Below, one piece after another: positions 37,543 to 47,150 of a stretch of DNA of 47,273 nt (positions within the stretch are counted from its first letter, which is position 1; each line of letters opens with the position of its first letter). The DNA lies in the NCBI RefSeq assembly GCF_001431465.1, contig NZ_LDJJ01000030.1, positions 1-47,273 of the forward strand. Direction: 5' to 3'. The translations under genes were made by a program, and so were the position numbers. Source of the DNA: Stenotrophomonas terrae. GTDB taxonomy: Bacteria; Pseudomonadota; Gammaproteobacteria; Xanthomonadales; Xanthomonadaceae. A model generated the notes under the pieces. It was not told where the DNA came from, searched no databases, and worked only from the letters and a program-made list of their open reading frames with translations.

Positions 37543-37771
37543 CCCTGCTACCCCAACGTACGCTTCGGTCGGCCCCTGTTCCAATTCCGACCTTGTTGCG
37601 CCTATGTCGCATGCCACGTTGGGTGCAATGTATTAACTGCAGGTTGCGTGCCAACTTTAGGGTTGATGCATACCTGATTGCCCTTGGCAGTAAAATCACC
37701 AGACACGCCGTCGAACCGTGGGGTTTACCCCGGCGACCAACTTCACACTTTTCCTTACCGATCTCACGCCC

Positions 37772-39661
37772 ATGAGCGACTCCTTCTACCGTTACGACGT
37801 CATCGTCATCGGCGGCGGCCACGCCGGCACCGAAGCGGCTCTGGCTGCAGCGCGCGGTGGCGCCCGCACCCTGCTGCTGACCCACAACGTCGAAACCGTC
37901 GGCGCGATGAGCTGCAACCCCGCCATCGGCGGCATCGGCAAGGGCCACCTGGTCAAGGAGATCGATGCGCTGGGCGGGGCCATGGCCCACGCCGCCGACC
38001 GCGCCGGCATCCAGTGGCGTACGCTCAACGCCTCCAAGGGCCCGGCCGTGCGCGCCACCCGCTGCCAGGCCGATCGCAACCTGTACCGCATGGCGATCCG
38101 CGGCATTGTGGAATCACAGCCGAACCTGACCGTATTCCAGGCAGCCGTCGATGATCTGGTGATTGAAGGCGACGCCGTACGTGGCGCCATCACCCAGACC
38201 GGCCTGACCTTCCACGCCAACGCAGTTGTGCTGACCGCCGGCACCTTCCTGGCCGGCAAGATCCACATCGGCGAAACCCAATACACGGCCGGCCGCATGG
38301 GCGACCCGCCGGCCACCACCCTGGCTGCACGCCTGCGTGAGCGCCCGTTCGTGATCGACCGGCTCAAGACCGGCACCCCGCCGCGCATCGACGGCCGCTC
38401 GCTGGATTACAGCGTGATGGACGAGCAGCCCGGCGATGATCCGCTGCCGGTGATGTCCTACCTGGGCGATGTCAGCGAGCACCCGCAGCAGGTGAGCTGC
38501 TGGATCACCCACACCAGCGAGCGCACCCACGACATCATCCGTGGCGCCCTGCACCGCTCGCCGCTGTACAGCGGCCAGATCGAAGGCATCGGCCCGCGTT
38601 ACTGCCCGTCCATCGAGGACAAGGTGGTGCGCTTTGCCGAGAAGAACAGCCACCAGATCTTTGTCGAGCCGGAAGGTCTGGACGTGGTGGAGATCTACCC
38701 CAACGGCATTTCCACCTCGCTGCCGTTCGACGTGCAGCTGGAACTGGTGCGCAGCATCCGTGGTTTCGAGCAGGCGCATATCACCCGCCCCGGCTACGCG
38801 ATTGAATACGATTTCTTCGACCCGCGCGGCTTGAAGAACACGCTGGAGACCCGCCAGGTCAACGGCCTGTTCTTCGCCGGCCAGATCAACGGCACCACCG
38901 GTTATGAAGAAGCCGGCGCGCAAGGCCTGCTGGCCGGCATCAACGCCGCATTGTTCGTGCAGGGCAAGGACGGCTGGTGCCCGCGCCGCGACGAGGCGTA
39001 TATCGGCGTGCTGGTTGACGACCTGATTACCCACGGCACCACCGAGCCCTACCGCATGTTCACCAGCCGCGCCGAATACCGGCTGCAGCTGCGCGAAGAC
39101 AATGCCGACACCCGCCTGACGCCGACCGGTCGCGAACTTGGCCTGGTCGACGACCGTCGCTGGGCCGCGTTCGAAACCAAGCAGGCCGCCGTCGCCAGCG
39201 AAAGCGCACGCCTGCGCGGCATCTGGGCAACGCCGGGCAATGCGCTCGGCCGCGAAGTGGCCGACGCCACCGGCGTAGCGGTCAGCCGCGAAACCAATGT
39301 GCTGGACCTGATCAAGCGCCCGGAACTGGACTACGCCAAGTTGATGCAGGTGCCCTCACTCGGCCCCGGCGTGGAAGATGCACGCGTCGCCGAGCAGGTT
39401 GAAATCAGCGTCAAGTACGCTGGTTACCTGGACCGCCAGCGCGAAGAGATCGAGCGCCAGCAGCGCCATGAAAACACGGCGATTGTTGAAGGTTTCGATT
39501 TCGCATCCGTGCGCGGCTTGTCGGCCGAAGCACTGCAGAAGCTGGAGCGCGTGCGGCCGCAGACCATCGGTCAGGCGCAGCGCATTCCAGGCATGACGCC
39601 AGCGGCGATCTCGCTGCTGCTGGTGCACCTGGAGCGGGCGCGGCGCGGCAAGGTGGCTTGA
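37772..39661 (+). CDS. mnmG: tRNA uridine-5-carboxymethylaminomethyl modification enzyme MnmG
   Basis: MnmG (GidA) is the FAD- and NADH-dependent partner of MnmE that modifies U34 of several tRNAs. The 629-residue product has the FAD site [14 protein letters not shown] (about 11-23), the first family signature [33 protein letters not shown], and the second signature [20 protein letters not shown]. The C-terminal MnmE/tRNA-binding region includes YAGYLDRQ and [19 protein letters not shown]. The start at 37772 ([10 protein letters not shown]) is preferred to the in-frame codon at 37718. No mnmE or rsmG lies next to it. Confidence 0.97.
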   Translation: MSDSFYRYDVIVIGGGHAGTEAALAAARGGARTLLLTHNVETVGAMSCNPAIGGIGKGHLVKEIDALGGAMAHAADRAGIQWRTLNASKGPAVRATRCQADRNLYRMAIRGIVESQPNLTVFQAAVDDLVIEGDAVRGAITQTGLTFHANAVVLTAGTFLAGKIHIGETQYTAGRMGDPPATTLAARLRERPFVIDRLKTGTPPRIDGRSLDYSVMDEQPGDDPLPVMSYLGDVSEHPQQVSCWITHTSERTHDIIRGALHRSPLYSGQIEGIGPRYCPSIEDKVVRFAEKNSHQIFVEPEGLDVVEIYPNGISTSLPFDVQLELVRSIRGFEQAHITRPGYAIEYDFFDPRGLKNTLETRQVNGLFFAGQINGTTGYEEAGAQGLLAGINAALFVQGKDGWCPRRDEAYIGVLVDDLITHGTTEPYRMFTSRAEYRLQLREDNADTRLTPTGRELGLVDDRRWAAFETKQAAVASESARLRGIWATPGNALGREVADATGVAVSRETNVLDLIKRPELDYAKLMQVPSLGPGVEDARVAEQVEISVKYAGYLDRQREEIERQQRHENTAIVEGFDFASVRGLSAEALQKLERVRPQTIGQAQRIPGMTPAAISLLLVHLERARRGKVA

Positions 39662-39705
39662 GTTTTTCAGGTTGGTTTTTGGTTGGTTGCTGAAGCTTGG
39701 AAGCT

Positions 39706-39832
39706 ACCCCTCCCCAACCCTCCCCTGCGCTTCGCGCAAGGGAGGGGGTAAAAGCGGCATTGCAGCGAACTGACCGGGCGCATGAACAGCCACCTCCCTT
39801 GCGCGAAGCGCAGGGGAGGGTTGGGGAGGGGT
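39706..39832. repeat. 40-bp perfect inverted repeat with 47-bp spacer
   Basis: The arm at 39706-39745 (starting ACCCCTCCCCAACCCTCCCC) is exactly complementary to 39793-39832. Each arm contains the small palindrome GCGCTTCGCGC-like core. Related sequence occurs at 1-34 and 47196-47273, so this is a dispersed family. It fills most of the gap (39662-39994) between mnmG and the next gene and could also end mnmG transcription. Confidence 0.9.
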
Positions 39833-39994
39833 GCCTTTGGCGAACACTCCAACGCCAAGCGCGTTGCGCCGAGGCCACATTGCAGATGATTTTCAGACAA
39901 TCGCCATAGGCGCATGCGTACCTGCAGTCACGGCTGTCCATAGGCCCCGCGCTATCATGCTCAGCAACGTTTATTGCCGAACTTGAGCCGCAGC

Positions 39995-40534
39995 ATGCCC
40001 GCACTACGCCCCTTCCTCGACAAAACCCCCACCCTCGGTGAGCGCGTCTATATCGACGAGGCCTGCACCATCATCGGCGATGTGCAGATTGGCGACGATG
40101 CCTCGGTCTGGCCGGGCACGGTGATCCGCGGTGACGTGAATTACGTGCGCATCGGCGCGCGTACCAATGTGCAGGACGGCACCATCATCCACGTCAGCCA
40201 TGACAGCCCCTACAACAAGGGCGGCTATCCGACGCTGATCGGTGAAGGCGTCACCGTTGGCCATGGCTGCATCATCCACGCCTGCAGCATCGGTGATTAC
40301 TGCCTGATCGGCATGGGTGCCTGCATCCTCGATGGCGCGGTGATCGAAGCCAATGCCTTCATTGCCGCCGGTGCGGTGGTGGGGCCGGGCAAGGTGGTGC
40401 GCAGTGGCGAGTTGTGGGCCGGCAACCCGGCCCGGCTGATGCGCCAGCTCAGCGACAAGGATATCGAAGGCCTGCGCTACTCGGCCGAGCACTACGTGCG
40501 GGTCAAGGACCAGTACCGCAGCATGCACGGCTGA
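39995..40534 (+). CDS. Gamma carbonic anhydrase family protein (YrdA-like)
   Basis: The 179-residue protein has hexapeptide repeats of a left-handed beta-helix: IIGDVQIGDDASVWPGTVIR, VNYVRIGARTNVQDGTIIH and LIGEGVTVGHGCIIHACSIG. His66, His90 and His95 match the zinc/iron ligands of trimeric gamma carbonic anhydrases, and GDVNYVRIGARTNVQD is the family signature. Bacterial YrdA-type members keep the metal site, but carbonic anhydrase activity is often not detected. The start is the ATG at 39995 (MPALRPFLDK). Confidence 0.9.
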   Translation: MPALRPFLDKTPTLGERVYIDEACTIIGDVQIGDDASVWPGTVIRGDVNYVRIGARTNVQDGTIIHVSHDSPYNKGGYPTLIGEGVTVGHGCIIHACSIGDYCLIGMGACILDGAVIEANAFIAAGAVVGPGKVVRSGELWAGNPARLMRQLSDKDIEGLRYSAEHYVRVKDQYRSMHG

Positions 40535-40612
40535 GCCAGCCAACATTGCCGGCCCCCACCCCGTCGGTGCAAACTGCCGGCCTGGGCGTGGGGACGCCTT
40601 CGAGGGTTTGAC

Positions 40613-41533
40613 ATGAAGTCGATGCGAATCATGGCGCAGCGCCTGTTGGTGGCTGCGGCACTGCTGTGTGTGGTTTCCTTTGCCGCCTCCGCCCAGGACT
40701 CCGCCCAGGACGAACAGGGCATGAGTGCGGAGCAGTTCGAGCAGTCGCTGCAGTTCCGCAGCGGGCAGATCGAGGTGCCCGAGGCACGGGCCCATTTCAA
40801 TCTGGATAGCGATTTCCGCTTCCTGGACAAGGCCGATGCGCGGCGGGTGCTGGAAGACATGTGGGGCAACCCGCCCGATGACAGCGTGCTGGGTTTGATC
40901 GTGCCGCGCAGCCCGGGCCTGACCGAACCGGAAAGCTGGGCGGTGGTGGTTACCTGGTCCGACGATGGCTACGTGTCCGACGAAGATGCCAGCAAGATCG
41001 ACTATGACGATCTGCTCAAGACCATGCAGACCGCAACCCGCGAGAGCAACCCGGAGCGCGAGAAAGCCGGCTACGGCTCACTCGACCTGGTGGGCTGGGC
41101 GGTGCCGCCGCGCTACGAGGCCGGCAGCAAGAAACTCTATTGGGCACGCGAGCTGGCCTTCAACGACCAGCCCAACCACACCCTCAACTACGACATCCGC
41201 GTGCTGGGACGGCATGGCTACCTGAGCTTGAATGCGGTGTCGGGCATGTCCGAACTGGCGCTGGTGCGCGAGGGCATGGACAAGCTGCTGCCGATGGCCG
41301 AGTTCGACCAGGGCGCGCGTTATGCCGACCACAATCCCAGCACCGACAAGGTGGCCGCCTATGGCGTGGCAACCCTGATCGGCGGCGGGCTGGCGGCCAA
41401 GGCGGGCCTGTTCGCCAAGCTCGGCCTGCTGCTGGCCAAGTTCTGGAAGTTGCTGCTGATCGGCGTGCTGTTCCTGGGCGGCGCGATCAAGAAGCTGTTC
41501 ACGCGTGGCGACGACAACCGCACGGTGCGTTGA
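40613..41533 (+). CDS. DUF2167 family membrane protein
   Basis: The 306-residue protein has a signal peptide or N-terminal anchor (LLVAAALLCVVSFAASAQ) and a C-terminal hydrophobic region (AKLGLLLAKFWKLLLIGVLF) followed by a basic tail. The central region carries DUF2167 patterns: GLIVPRS, WAVVVTWSDDGYVSDEDASK, IDYDDLLKTMQ, LVGWAVPPRYE and KLYWARELAF. The function of the family is unknown. It lies 78 bp after the gamma-CA gene and is followed by a terminator, so it may be co-transcribed with that gene. Confidence 0.85.
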   Translation: MKSMRIMAQRLLVAAALLCVVSFAASAQDSAQDEQGMSAEQFEQSLQFRSGQIEVPEARAHFNLDSDFRFLDKADARRVLEDMWGNPPDDSVLGLIVPRSPGLTEPESWAVVVTWSDDGYVSDEDASKIDYDDLLKTMQTATRESNPEREKAGYGSLDLVGWAVPPRYEAGSKKLYWARELAFNDQPNHTLNYDIRVLGRHGYLSLNAVSGMSELALVREGMDKLLPMAEFDQGARYADHNPSTDKVAAYGVATLIGGGLAAKAGLFAKLGLLLAKFWKLLLIGVLFLGGAIKKLFTRGDDNRTVR

Positions 41534-41545
41534 ACCCCGCCTCAT

Positions 41546-41579
41546 CCAGCCCACCGATCGCACCGGTGGGCTGGGTTTT
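41546..41579 (+). terminator. Intrinsic terminator of the DUF2167 gene
   Basis: CCAGCCCACCG (41546-41556) pairs perfectly with CGGTGGGCTGG (41564-41574), followed by GTTTT. It begins 12 bases after the stop codon. Confidence 0.9.
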
Positions 41580-41716
41580 CGCGCTGCCGCCCGCTACAGT
41601 CAGCACTCTGATAAGGACGTAGCAGAGATACGAATGCCCCAGGCATCCGTCCGGGCCGGACTCCGGGCTTCCATTGGCCACAGGCAAGGCCAGCACCGCG
41701 TGCTGGAGCCATTGCA

Positions 41717-42412
41717 ATGAACACAGCACGGCCGATGCTGGACACCTACCGCGAAGTCATCACCCCCGAAGGCGTGCCCTTGCAGCTGCCGGCCGCCGGT
41801 CCGGTGCCGCGCGCCCTGGCCTGGCTGATCGATCTGTGTGTGCGCTTCGGCGTGCTTGCGGTGATGAGCCCGCTGCTGGTCGCGCTCGGCGATTTCGGCC
41901 AGGGCCTCTATCTGGGGCTGATGTTCCTGATGTTCTGGGCCTACCCGATCGTGCTGGAGGTGTGGTTCGGCCGCACCCTCGGCAAGAAGGTCATGGGCCT
42001 GCGCGTGGTTGCACGCGACGGCGCACCGTTGGGCTGGATGCCGGCGATCGTGCGCAACCTGCTGCGTACCGTCGATGCCCTGCCCTTTGGCTATGCGCTG
42101 GGCCTGGTCACCTGCCTGTTTGATGCACACGGCCGCCGCCTGGGCGATCTGGTCGCCGGTTCACTGGTCATCCATACCGCGCCCCGCCCAGCCGCCGCAC
42201 CGGCGCGTATCGAAACCGTACTGGCACCGCCGCTGCCGTTGCAGCCCGGCGAACAGGCCGCGCTGGTCGCCTTCGCCGAACGCGCGCCGGCCTTGTCGCC
42301 AGGGCGCCAACGCGAGCTGGCCGACATCGTCAGCGGGCTCAGCCATGAACGCGGCCAGGCCGGCGTGCTGCGCCTGTATGCCATGGCCAACTGGCTGCTG
42401 GGGCGGCGATGA
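41717..42412 (+). CDS. RDD family membrane protein
   Basis: The 231-residue protein carries the RDD domain. RALAWLIDLCVRFGVLAVMS gives the conserved Arg and Asp of the first segment, LEVWFGRTLGKKVMGLRVVA is the central motif, and RNLLRTVDALPFGYALGLVT with RRLGDLVAGSLVI closes it. A C-terminal cytoplasmic tail (about 160-231) is helical. The function is unknown; some RDD proteins are linked to osmotic or ion transport. It is the first of a cluster in which every junction overlaps. Its stop overlaps the next start as ATGA. Confidence 0.9.
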   Translation: MNTARPMLDTYREVITPEGVPLQLPAAGPVPRALAWLIDLCVRFGVLAVMSPLLVALGDFGQGLYLGLMFLMFWAYPIVLEVWFGRTLGKKVMGLRVVARDGAPLGWMPAIVRNLLRTVDALPFGYALGLVTCLFDAHGRRLGDLVAGSLVIHTAPRPAAAPARIETVLAPPLPLQPGEQAALVAFAERAPALSPGRQRELADIVSGLSHERGQAGVLRLYAMANWLLGRR

Positions 42413-43401
42413 GACAGGAACAGTTTGTCACCCGCTACCAGCACGAATGGCAGCAGTTCGAGGACTGGCTGCAACGCCGTGGCGAACGTTCGCGCAAGCA
42501 GCGCCAAACCCCGCAGCCCGATCTGCTCGGCGATGAAACCATCCCGCAGCGCTACCGCCGCCTCTGCCAGCAGCTGGCATTGGCACGCCGCCGTGGCTAC
42601 AGCCCGCAGCTGGTGGAACAGCTGCAGCAGCTGATGCAGCGTGGCCACAACCTGCTGTACCGCACGCCGGCACCACGTTGGCAGCGCGCGGTTGAATTCC
42701 TGTTCGCCGACTTCCCCAGCACCGTGCGCAGCCAGGCCGGGGCGATGTGGGTGGCCTGCGCGCTGTTTGTCGTTCCGCTGGTGGGCATTTTCATCCTGCT
42801 GCAGTACAAGCCCGACCTGATCCACATGCTGATGGATCCACGCCAGCTCGCGCAGATGGAAAAGATGTACGACCCGGCCGCCGATCACCTGGGCCGCGAC
42901 AGCGGCACCGACTGGGCGATGTTCGGCCACTACATCATGAACAACATCAGCATCGGCCTGCGCACCTTCGCCAGCGGCCTGCTGGCCGGCATCGGCACCA
43001 TCCTGGTGCTGCTGTTCAACGGCATCACCATCGGCGCGGTCGCCGGCCACCTGCAGCAGATCGGCTCGGGCGACCCGTTCTGGCGCTTCGTGGTGGGCCA
43101 TGCGCCGTTCGAGTTGACCGCCATTGTCATTGCCGGCGGTGCCGGCCTGCAGCTCGGCCTGCGGCTGCTGGCACCGGGCCGCAAGCGGCGCATCGATGCC
43201 TTGATCGAAGGCGGTGTGATTGGCGCGCGGCTGTGCCTGGGTGTGGCCTTCATGCTGCTGGTGGCCGCCTTCATCGAAGCGTTCTGGTCGTCGATCGCCT
43301 GGGTGCCGATGTGGGGCAAGCTGAGCGTATCGGCGGTGCTGTGGACGGTGGTGCTGCTGTGGTTGTGGCGCGGCGGACGCGGGGGTGGTCATGCGCATTG
43401 A
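42409..43401 (+). CDS. SpoIIM-like (stage II sporulation protein M family) membrane protein
   Basis: The 330-residue protein has a basic helical N-terminal region (about 1-100), then about five membrane segments: MWVACALFVVPLVGIFILLQ, FASGLLAGIGTILVLLFNGI, ITIGAVAGHLQQ, VGHAPFELTAIVIAGGAGLQ and RLCLGVAFMLLVAAFIEAFW. The GHAPFELTAIVIAGGAGLQLG motif is characteristic of the DUF95/SpoIIM family. In this non-sporulating lineage it accompanies MoxR clusters. It may act as a membrane scaffold or permease part; that is inference. Confidence 0.87.
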   Translation: MRQEQFVTRYQHEWQQFEDWLQRRGERSRKQRQTPQPDLLGDETIPQRYRRLCQQLALARRRGYSPQLVEQLQQLMQRGHNLLYRTPAPRWQRAVEFLFADFPSTVRSQAGAMWVACALFVVPLVGIFILLQYKPDLIHMLMDPRQLAQMEKMYDPAADHLGRDSGTDWAMFGHYIMNNISIGLRTFASGLLAGIGTILVLLFNGITIGAVAGHLQQIGSGDPFWRFVVGHAPFELTAIVIAGGAGLQLGLRLLAPGRKRRIDALIEGGVIGARLCLGVAFMLLVAAFIEAFWSSIAWVPMWGKLSVSAVLWTVVLLWLWRGGRGGGHAH

Positions 43402-44980
43402 CCAACTCGATGTGGTCCTGCGCGCACGCTCGCAGTGGGAAGCAATGGAGCTGGGCACCGCGCTGGTGCGCCGGCACGCGGCGGCCATCTGGAAGCCGTG
43501 GCTGCTGCTGACCTTGCCGGTCTTCGCCCTGCTCAACCTGCTCGGCTGGTGGCTGGACAGCTTCTGGCTGTCCAGCCTGATCCTGTGGTGGCTCAAGCCC
43601 GCGTTCGAGCGCATCCCGCTGTATGTGATATCGCGCGGCGCGTTTGGTGCCGAGCCCAGCACCGGCCAGACCCTGCGCGCGCAGTGGAACTGGGGCTGGC
43701 GTGGCGTGGGCGCCTACCTGGGCTGGCGCCGGCTCAGCCCGGCACGCTCACTGCTGATGCCGGTCGACCTGCTGGAAGGTGGCGATGGCGCGCAACGGCG
43801 CGCGCGCCGCCGTGCACTTGGCGCTGCCAGCTATGGCCATGCCAGCCTGCTCACCTGGGTGTGCTGGCATTTCGAGGCGATGCTGCAGCTTGCCGGTGTC
43901 GCCCTGGTCTTCATGTTCGTGCCGGTGGAACTGCTGTCCGAATCACTGCGCGCCACCTGGGAGCTGATAGGCACGGACACCCCGGCCTGGGCCTGGATAG
44001 GCTTCAACCTGCTGGCGTGGCTGGCCATGACCCTGATCGGCCCGTTCTACAGCGGCGCCGGGTTTGGCCTGTACCTCAACCGTCGTACCCAGTTGGAAGC
44101 CTGGGATGTGGAAATCGCCTTCCGCCGGCTGCGCGAGCGCCTGGCCGGGCTGGCGCCGATGCTGGTACTGCTGCTGGCCGTGTTTACCATGCCGTCGTTG
44201 CAGGCGCGGGCGCAGGACAGCAGCGAGCCCGCCAGCATCAGCAGCCACGGCAACCACAAGGATGCCGTGCCGGAAGCTGCAGCCACCGCCACAGCAACCA
44301 CCCCGCAACAACTGTTTGGCGCCGCGCCAGCCGACACCAACGGCTTCCGCCAGGCCGCCGCTCGCGCCTATGAGGACCCGCAGCTGGGTGCCAAGCGCAA
44401 GGTCAGCCGCTGGGTGAAGAAGGCATCGGACAAGATCGCCGAAAAAAAAGACGAGAGCGACAAACCCGATCCCGGCCCGATCCTCGGCGCCATCGCCAAG
44501 GCCGTGGCGCTGATCGGCGAAAGCATCCTGTGGATATTGCTGGGCGTGCTGCTGGTGGTACTTGCCCTGACCGCCCGCTGGTGGCTGCCCTGGCTGCGCG
44601 GCAGTGGCCGCAGCAGCCGCGTCGTACAGGCGCCGGCCATCCAGGAAGCCCTGCAACTGCCCGAAGTGCTGCCACCGGACATCCTCGGCAGCGCGCGCCG
44701 GCTGTGGCGCGAAGGCAAGCCACGGCACGCCCTGGCCCTGCTCTACCGCGCCTCGGTCGACGTGCTGGTCCAGCGTGGCAACGTGGTGCTGCCGCCCGGC
44801 GCCACCGAGGCACAGTGCCTGCGCGCGTCGCGCAAGATGCCGCAGGAAGCCGACCGCAACCTGTTTGCACGCATGGTCCGCACCTGGCAGTACGCCGCCT
44901 ATGCCGGCCGCCTGCCCAGCGAGGATGAGTTCAATGCGCTGATCAGCGAACTGCACCTGCACTACGGGTGGCCGGCATGA
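43391..44980 (+). CDS. Membrane protein with C-terminal DUF4129-like domain
   Basis: The 529-residue protein has N-terminal membrane segments (WLLLTLPVFALLNLLGWWLD, WLSSLILWWLKP, HFEAMLQLAGVALVFMF, FNLLAWLAMTLIGPFY), a polar linker about 280-370 and one more segment (GESILWILLGVLLVVLALTA). The C-terminal cytoplasmic part (SARRLWREGKPRHALALLYR) resembles DUF4129, which accompanies MoxR/DUF58 loci and transglutaminase-like proteins. The ATG at 43391 overlaps the previous gene by 11 bases; a GTG at 43385 is also in frame. Coupling to the next gene is by ATGA. Confidence 0.8.
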   Translation: MRIDQLDVVLRARSQWEAMELGTALVRRHAAAIWKPWLLLTLPVFALLNLLGWWLDSFWLSSLILWWLKPAFERIPLYVISRGAFGAEPSTGQTLRAQWNWGWRGVGAYLGWRRLSPARSLLMPVDLLEGGDGAQRRARRRALGAASYGHASLLTWVCWHFEAMLQLAGVALVFMFVPVELLSESLRATWELIGTDTPAWAWIGFNLLAWLAMTLIGPFYSGAGFGLYLNRRTQLEAWDVEIAFRRLRERLAGLAPMLVLLLAVFTMPSLQARAQDSSEPASISSHGNHKDAVPEAAATATATTPQQLFGAAPADTNGFRQAAARAYEDPQLGAKRKVSRWVKKASDKIAEKKDESDKPDPGPILGAIAKAVALIGESILWILLGVLLVVLALTARWWLPWLRGSGRSSRVVQAPAIQEALQLPEVLPPDILGSARRLWREGKPRHALALLYRASVDVLVQRGNVVLPPGATEAQCLRASRKMPQEADRNLFARMVRTWQYAAYAGRLPSEDEFNALISELHLHYGWPA

Positions 44981-46128
44981 GCGCGCCCGTACGCAATACC
45001 GTGATCGGCGTGGTGGTGCTGATGCTGGTCGGCTTGATCGCCAGCTGGTTTCTGAGCAGCTTCGAGAAGGGCAGCGAGGAAATCACCCTGCCGCCGTATG
45101 GCGAGCCCACCTACAACGCGCTGTATGCGCTGCGCGAAACCCTGATCCGCGACGGCAGCAAGGCCGAGAGCCGGCGCCAGCTGGATCTGCCGGCCATGCA
45201 GCTGCAGCCCGGCGACACCGTGCTGTTGCTGGACGACCCGCGCCAACTCACCCCGTCGCAGGTCGAAGACCTGCTGGACTGGGTGCAGTTTGGTGGCCAC
45301 CTGCTGCTGCGCGCGCCCGATGCGGACGAAGACCTGGACGGCAACGAGCAGGGCCTGCTCGAACGCCTGGGCGTGCTGACATCCGATGCGACGGCACGCT
45401 GCCAGATCTGGCAGGTGGAAGGCCAGCCATCGCACGATGAATTCTGCAGCGGCAGCCGCTTCACGCTTGCCGACAAGGCCCGCGCCGAGCGACGTTGGGC
45501 CGATACGGGCGGCGACGACACGCTGGCCTATGCCCGCCTGCGCTACGGCCTGGGCCGGGTGGACGTGCTGGGCAGCATGGACTTCCTGCTCAACGGCGAA
45601 GGCGCACACGACACCGGCCTGCGCGACATCGCCCACCGCGATCTCACCCGCCTGCTGCTGGCCCCCAATTACGGCAAGGGCACCACCCATCTGATCTACG
45701 CGATGGAGATGCCGTCGCTGTGGAAAACGCTGTTCCAACGCGGTTGGCCGGTATGGGTGCCGCTGCTGCTGGCCCTGCTGGCGTGGCTGTGGATGCGCTG
45801 CCAGCGTTTTGGTGCGCTGTTGCCCTCACCGCGCGAAGACCGTCGCTCGCTGCTCGAACACGTCCGCGCCAGCGGCGAACACCTGCACCGCTATGGCAAA
45901 TCGGCGCTGCTGTATGACGCGGTACGCCAGGCGTTCCTGGCCCGCCTACGCCGGCGCGCGCCGGTGGCGGCAGCCTTGACCGGCGATGCCCAGGCCCAGG
46001 CCATTGCCGACCACCTGCAATGGCCCATCGCCCGCGTGCAGACCGCGCTGCAGATTCCCCCCTCGCAGGACGATATCGCCCTGCGCGAACGCATCCGCTT
46101 GCTCATCCAGATGAGAAACCAGCTATGA
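44977..46128 (+). CDS. DUF4350 domain-containing membrane protein
   Basis: The 383-residue protein begins with a membrane anchor (NTVIGVVVLMLVGLIASWFL). A DUF4350 domain follows: LPPYGEPTYNALYALRETL, PGDTVLLLDDPRQLTPSQVE, LLDWVQFGGHLLLRAPDADE and YGLGRVDVLGSMDFLLNGEG. A second membrane segment (WPVWVPLLLALLAWLWM) and a C-terminal cytosolic tail complete it. The domain resembles a glutamine-amidotransferase-like fold without an evident catalytic Cys. The start at 44977 is set by the ATGA overlap with the DUF4129 gene. Confidence 0.87.
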   Translation: MSAPVRNTVIGVVVLMLVGLIASWFLSSFEKGSEEITLPPYGEPTYNALYALRETLIRDGSKAESRRQLDLPAMQLQPGDTVLLLDDPRQLTPSQVEDLLDWVQFGGHLLLRAPDADEDLDGNEQGLLERLGVLTSDATARCQIWQVEGQPSHDEFCSGSRFTLADKARAERRWADTGGDDTLAYARLRYGLGRVDVLGSMDFLLNGEGAHDTGLRDIAHRDLTRLLLAPNYGKGTTHLIYAMEMPSLWKTLFQRGWPVWVPLLLALLAWLWMRCQRFGALLPSPREDRRSLLEHVRASGEHLHRYGKSALLYDAVRQAFLARLRRRAPVAAALTGDAQAQAIADHLQWPIARVQTALQIPPSQDDIALRERIRLLIQMRNQL

Positions 46129-47150
46129 CCGACACGTTCACTCCGCCTGCCCTCCCCGGCGATGCACCCGCACCTGCGCCTGCACCCAGCCCGGGCAACG
46201 CTGCCCTGATCGAACGTGTTGAACGCATCCGCAACGCGGTCGGCCACGCCTTCATCGGCCAGGCTGACGTGCTCGACCAGATCCTGATCGCGCTGCTGGC
46301 CGGCGGCCACGTCCTTATCGAAGGCGTACCCGGCCTGGGCAAGACCTTGCTGGTCCGCGCCCTGGCGCAGGCACTGGAACTGGACTACGCACGCGTGCAG
46401 TTCACCCCGGACCTGATGCCCAGCGACGTCAGCGGCCATGCCGTCTACGACCCCAAGACCGAGAGCTTCAAGATCCGTCGCGGCCCGGTGTTCACCAACC
46501 TGCTGCTGGCCGACGAAATCAACCGCGCCCCGGCCAAGACCCAGTCCGCGTTGCTGGAAGTGATGCAGGAAGGCCAGGTCACCATCGAAGGCAAGGGCTT
46601 CCAGCTGACCCCGCCGTTCCTGACCATGGCCACGCAGAACCCGGTGGAGCAGGAAGGCACTTACCCGCTGCCGGAAGCACAGCTGGACCGCTTCCTGCTG
46701 AAGGTCTTGATCGACTACCCGCAGCTGGAAGACGAAAAGCAGATGGTGCAGGCGATCACCACCGGCCGCACCGCCAGCGACTTCAACCTCAGCCAGGTGC
46801 CGCGCGTACTCAGCGGCGAAGACGTGGTGGAACTGCAGAAGGCCGTGGCGGCGATCACGGTTGACCCGCAGGTAATTGATTACGCCGTGCGCATTGTCGC
46901 CGCCACCCGCAAATGGCCGGGCATCGCGTTGGGTGCAGGCCCGCGCGGCAGCATCGCGCTGGTACGCGCCGCACGCGCCCAGGCGGTGCTGTCCGGCCGC
47001 GACTTCGTCACCCCGGACGACGTCCGCGAGATCGCCAAGCCGGCACTGCGTCACCGCATCGCCCTAGCGCCGGAACTGCAGATCGAAGGCCAATCCGCCG
47101 ACGACGCCCTCACCGCCCTGCTCGCCAAGGTCGAGGCGCCGCGCAAGTGA
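46125..47150 (+). CDS. MoxR family AAA+ ATPase
   Basis: The 341-residue protein has Walker A GVPGLGKT (67-74), Walker B LLLADEINR, the MoxR insert VFTNLLLADEINRAPAKTQS, the sensor region MATQNPVEQEGTYPLPEAQL and the lid domain from about 255. An N-terminal Pro/Ala-rich stretch of 25 residues precedes the ATPase. MoxR ATPases act as chaperone-like remodelers with VWA/DUF58 partners, often in envelope stress or metal-enzyme maturation. It is coupled by ATGA to the DUF4350 gene, and a GTG frame overlaps its own stop. Confidence 0.95.
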   Translation: MTDTFTPPALPGDAPAPAPAPSPGNAALIERVERIRNAVGHAFIGQADVLDQILIALLAGGHVLIEGVPGLGKTLLVRALAQALELDYARVQFTPDLMPSDVSGHAVYDPKTESFKIRRGPVFTNLLLADEINRAPAKTQSALLEVMQEGQVTIEGKGFQLTPPFLTMATQNPVEQEGTYPLPEAQLDRFLLKVLIDYPQLEDEKQMVQAITTGRTASDFNLSQVPRVLSGEDVVELQKAVAAITVDPQVIDYAVRIVAATRKWPGIALGAGPRGSIALVRAARAQAVLSGRDFVTPDDVREIAKPALRHRIALAPELQIEGQSADDALTALLAKVEAPRK

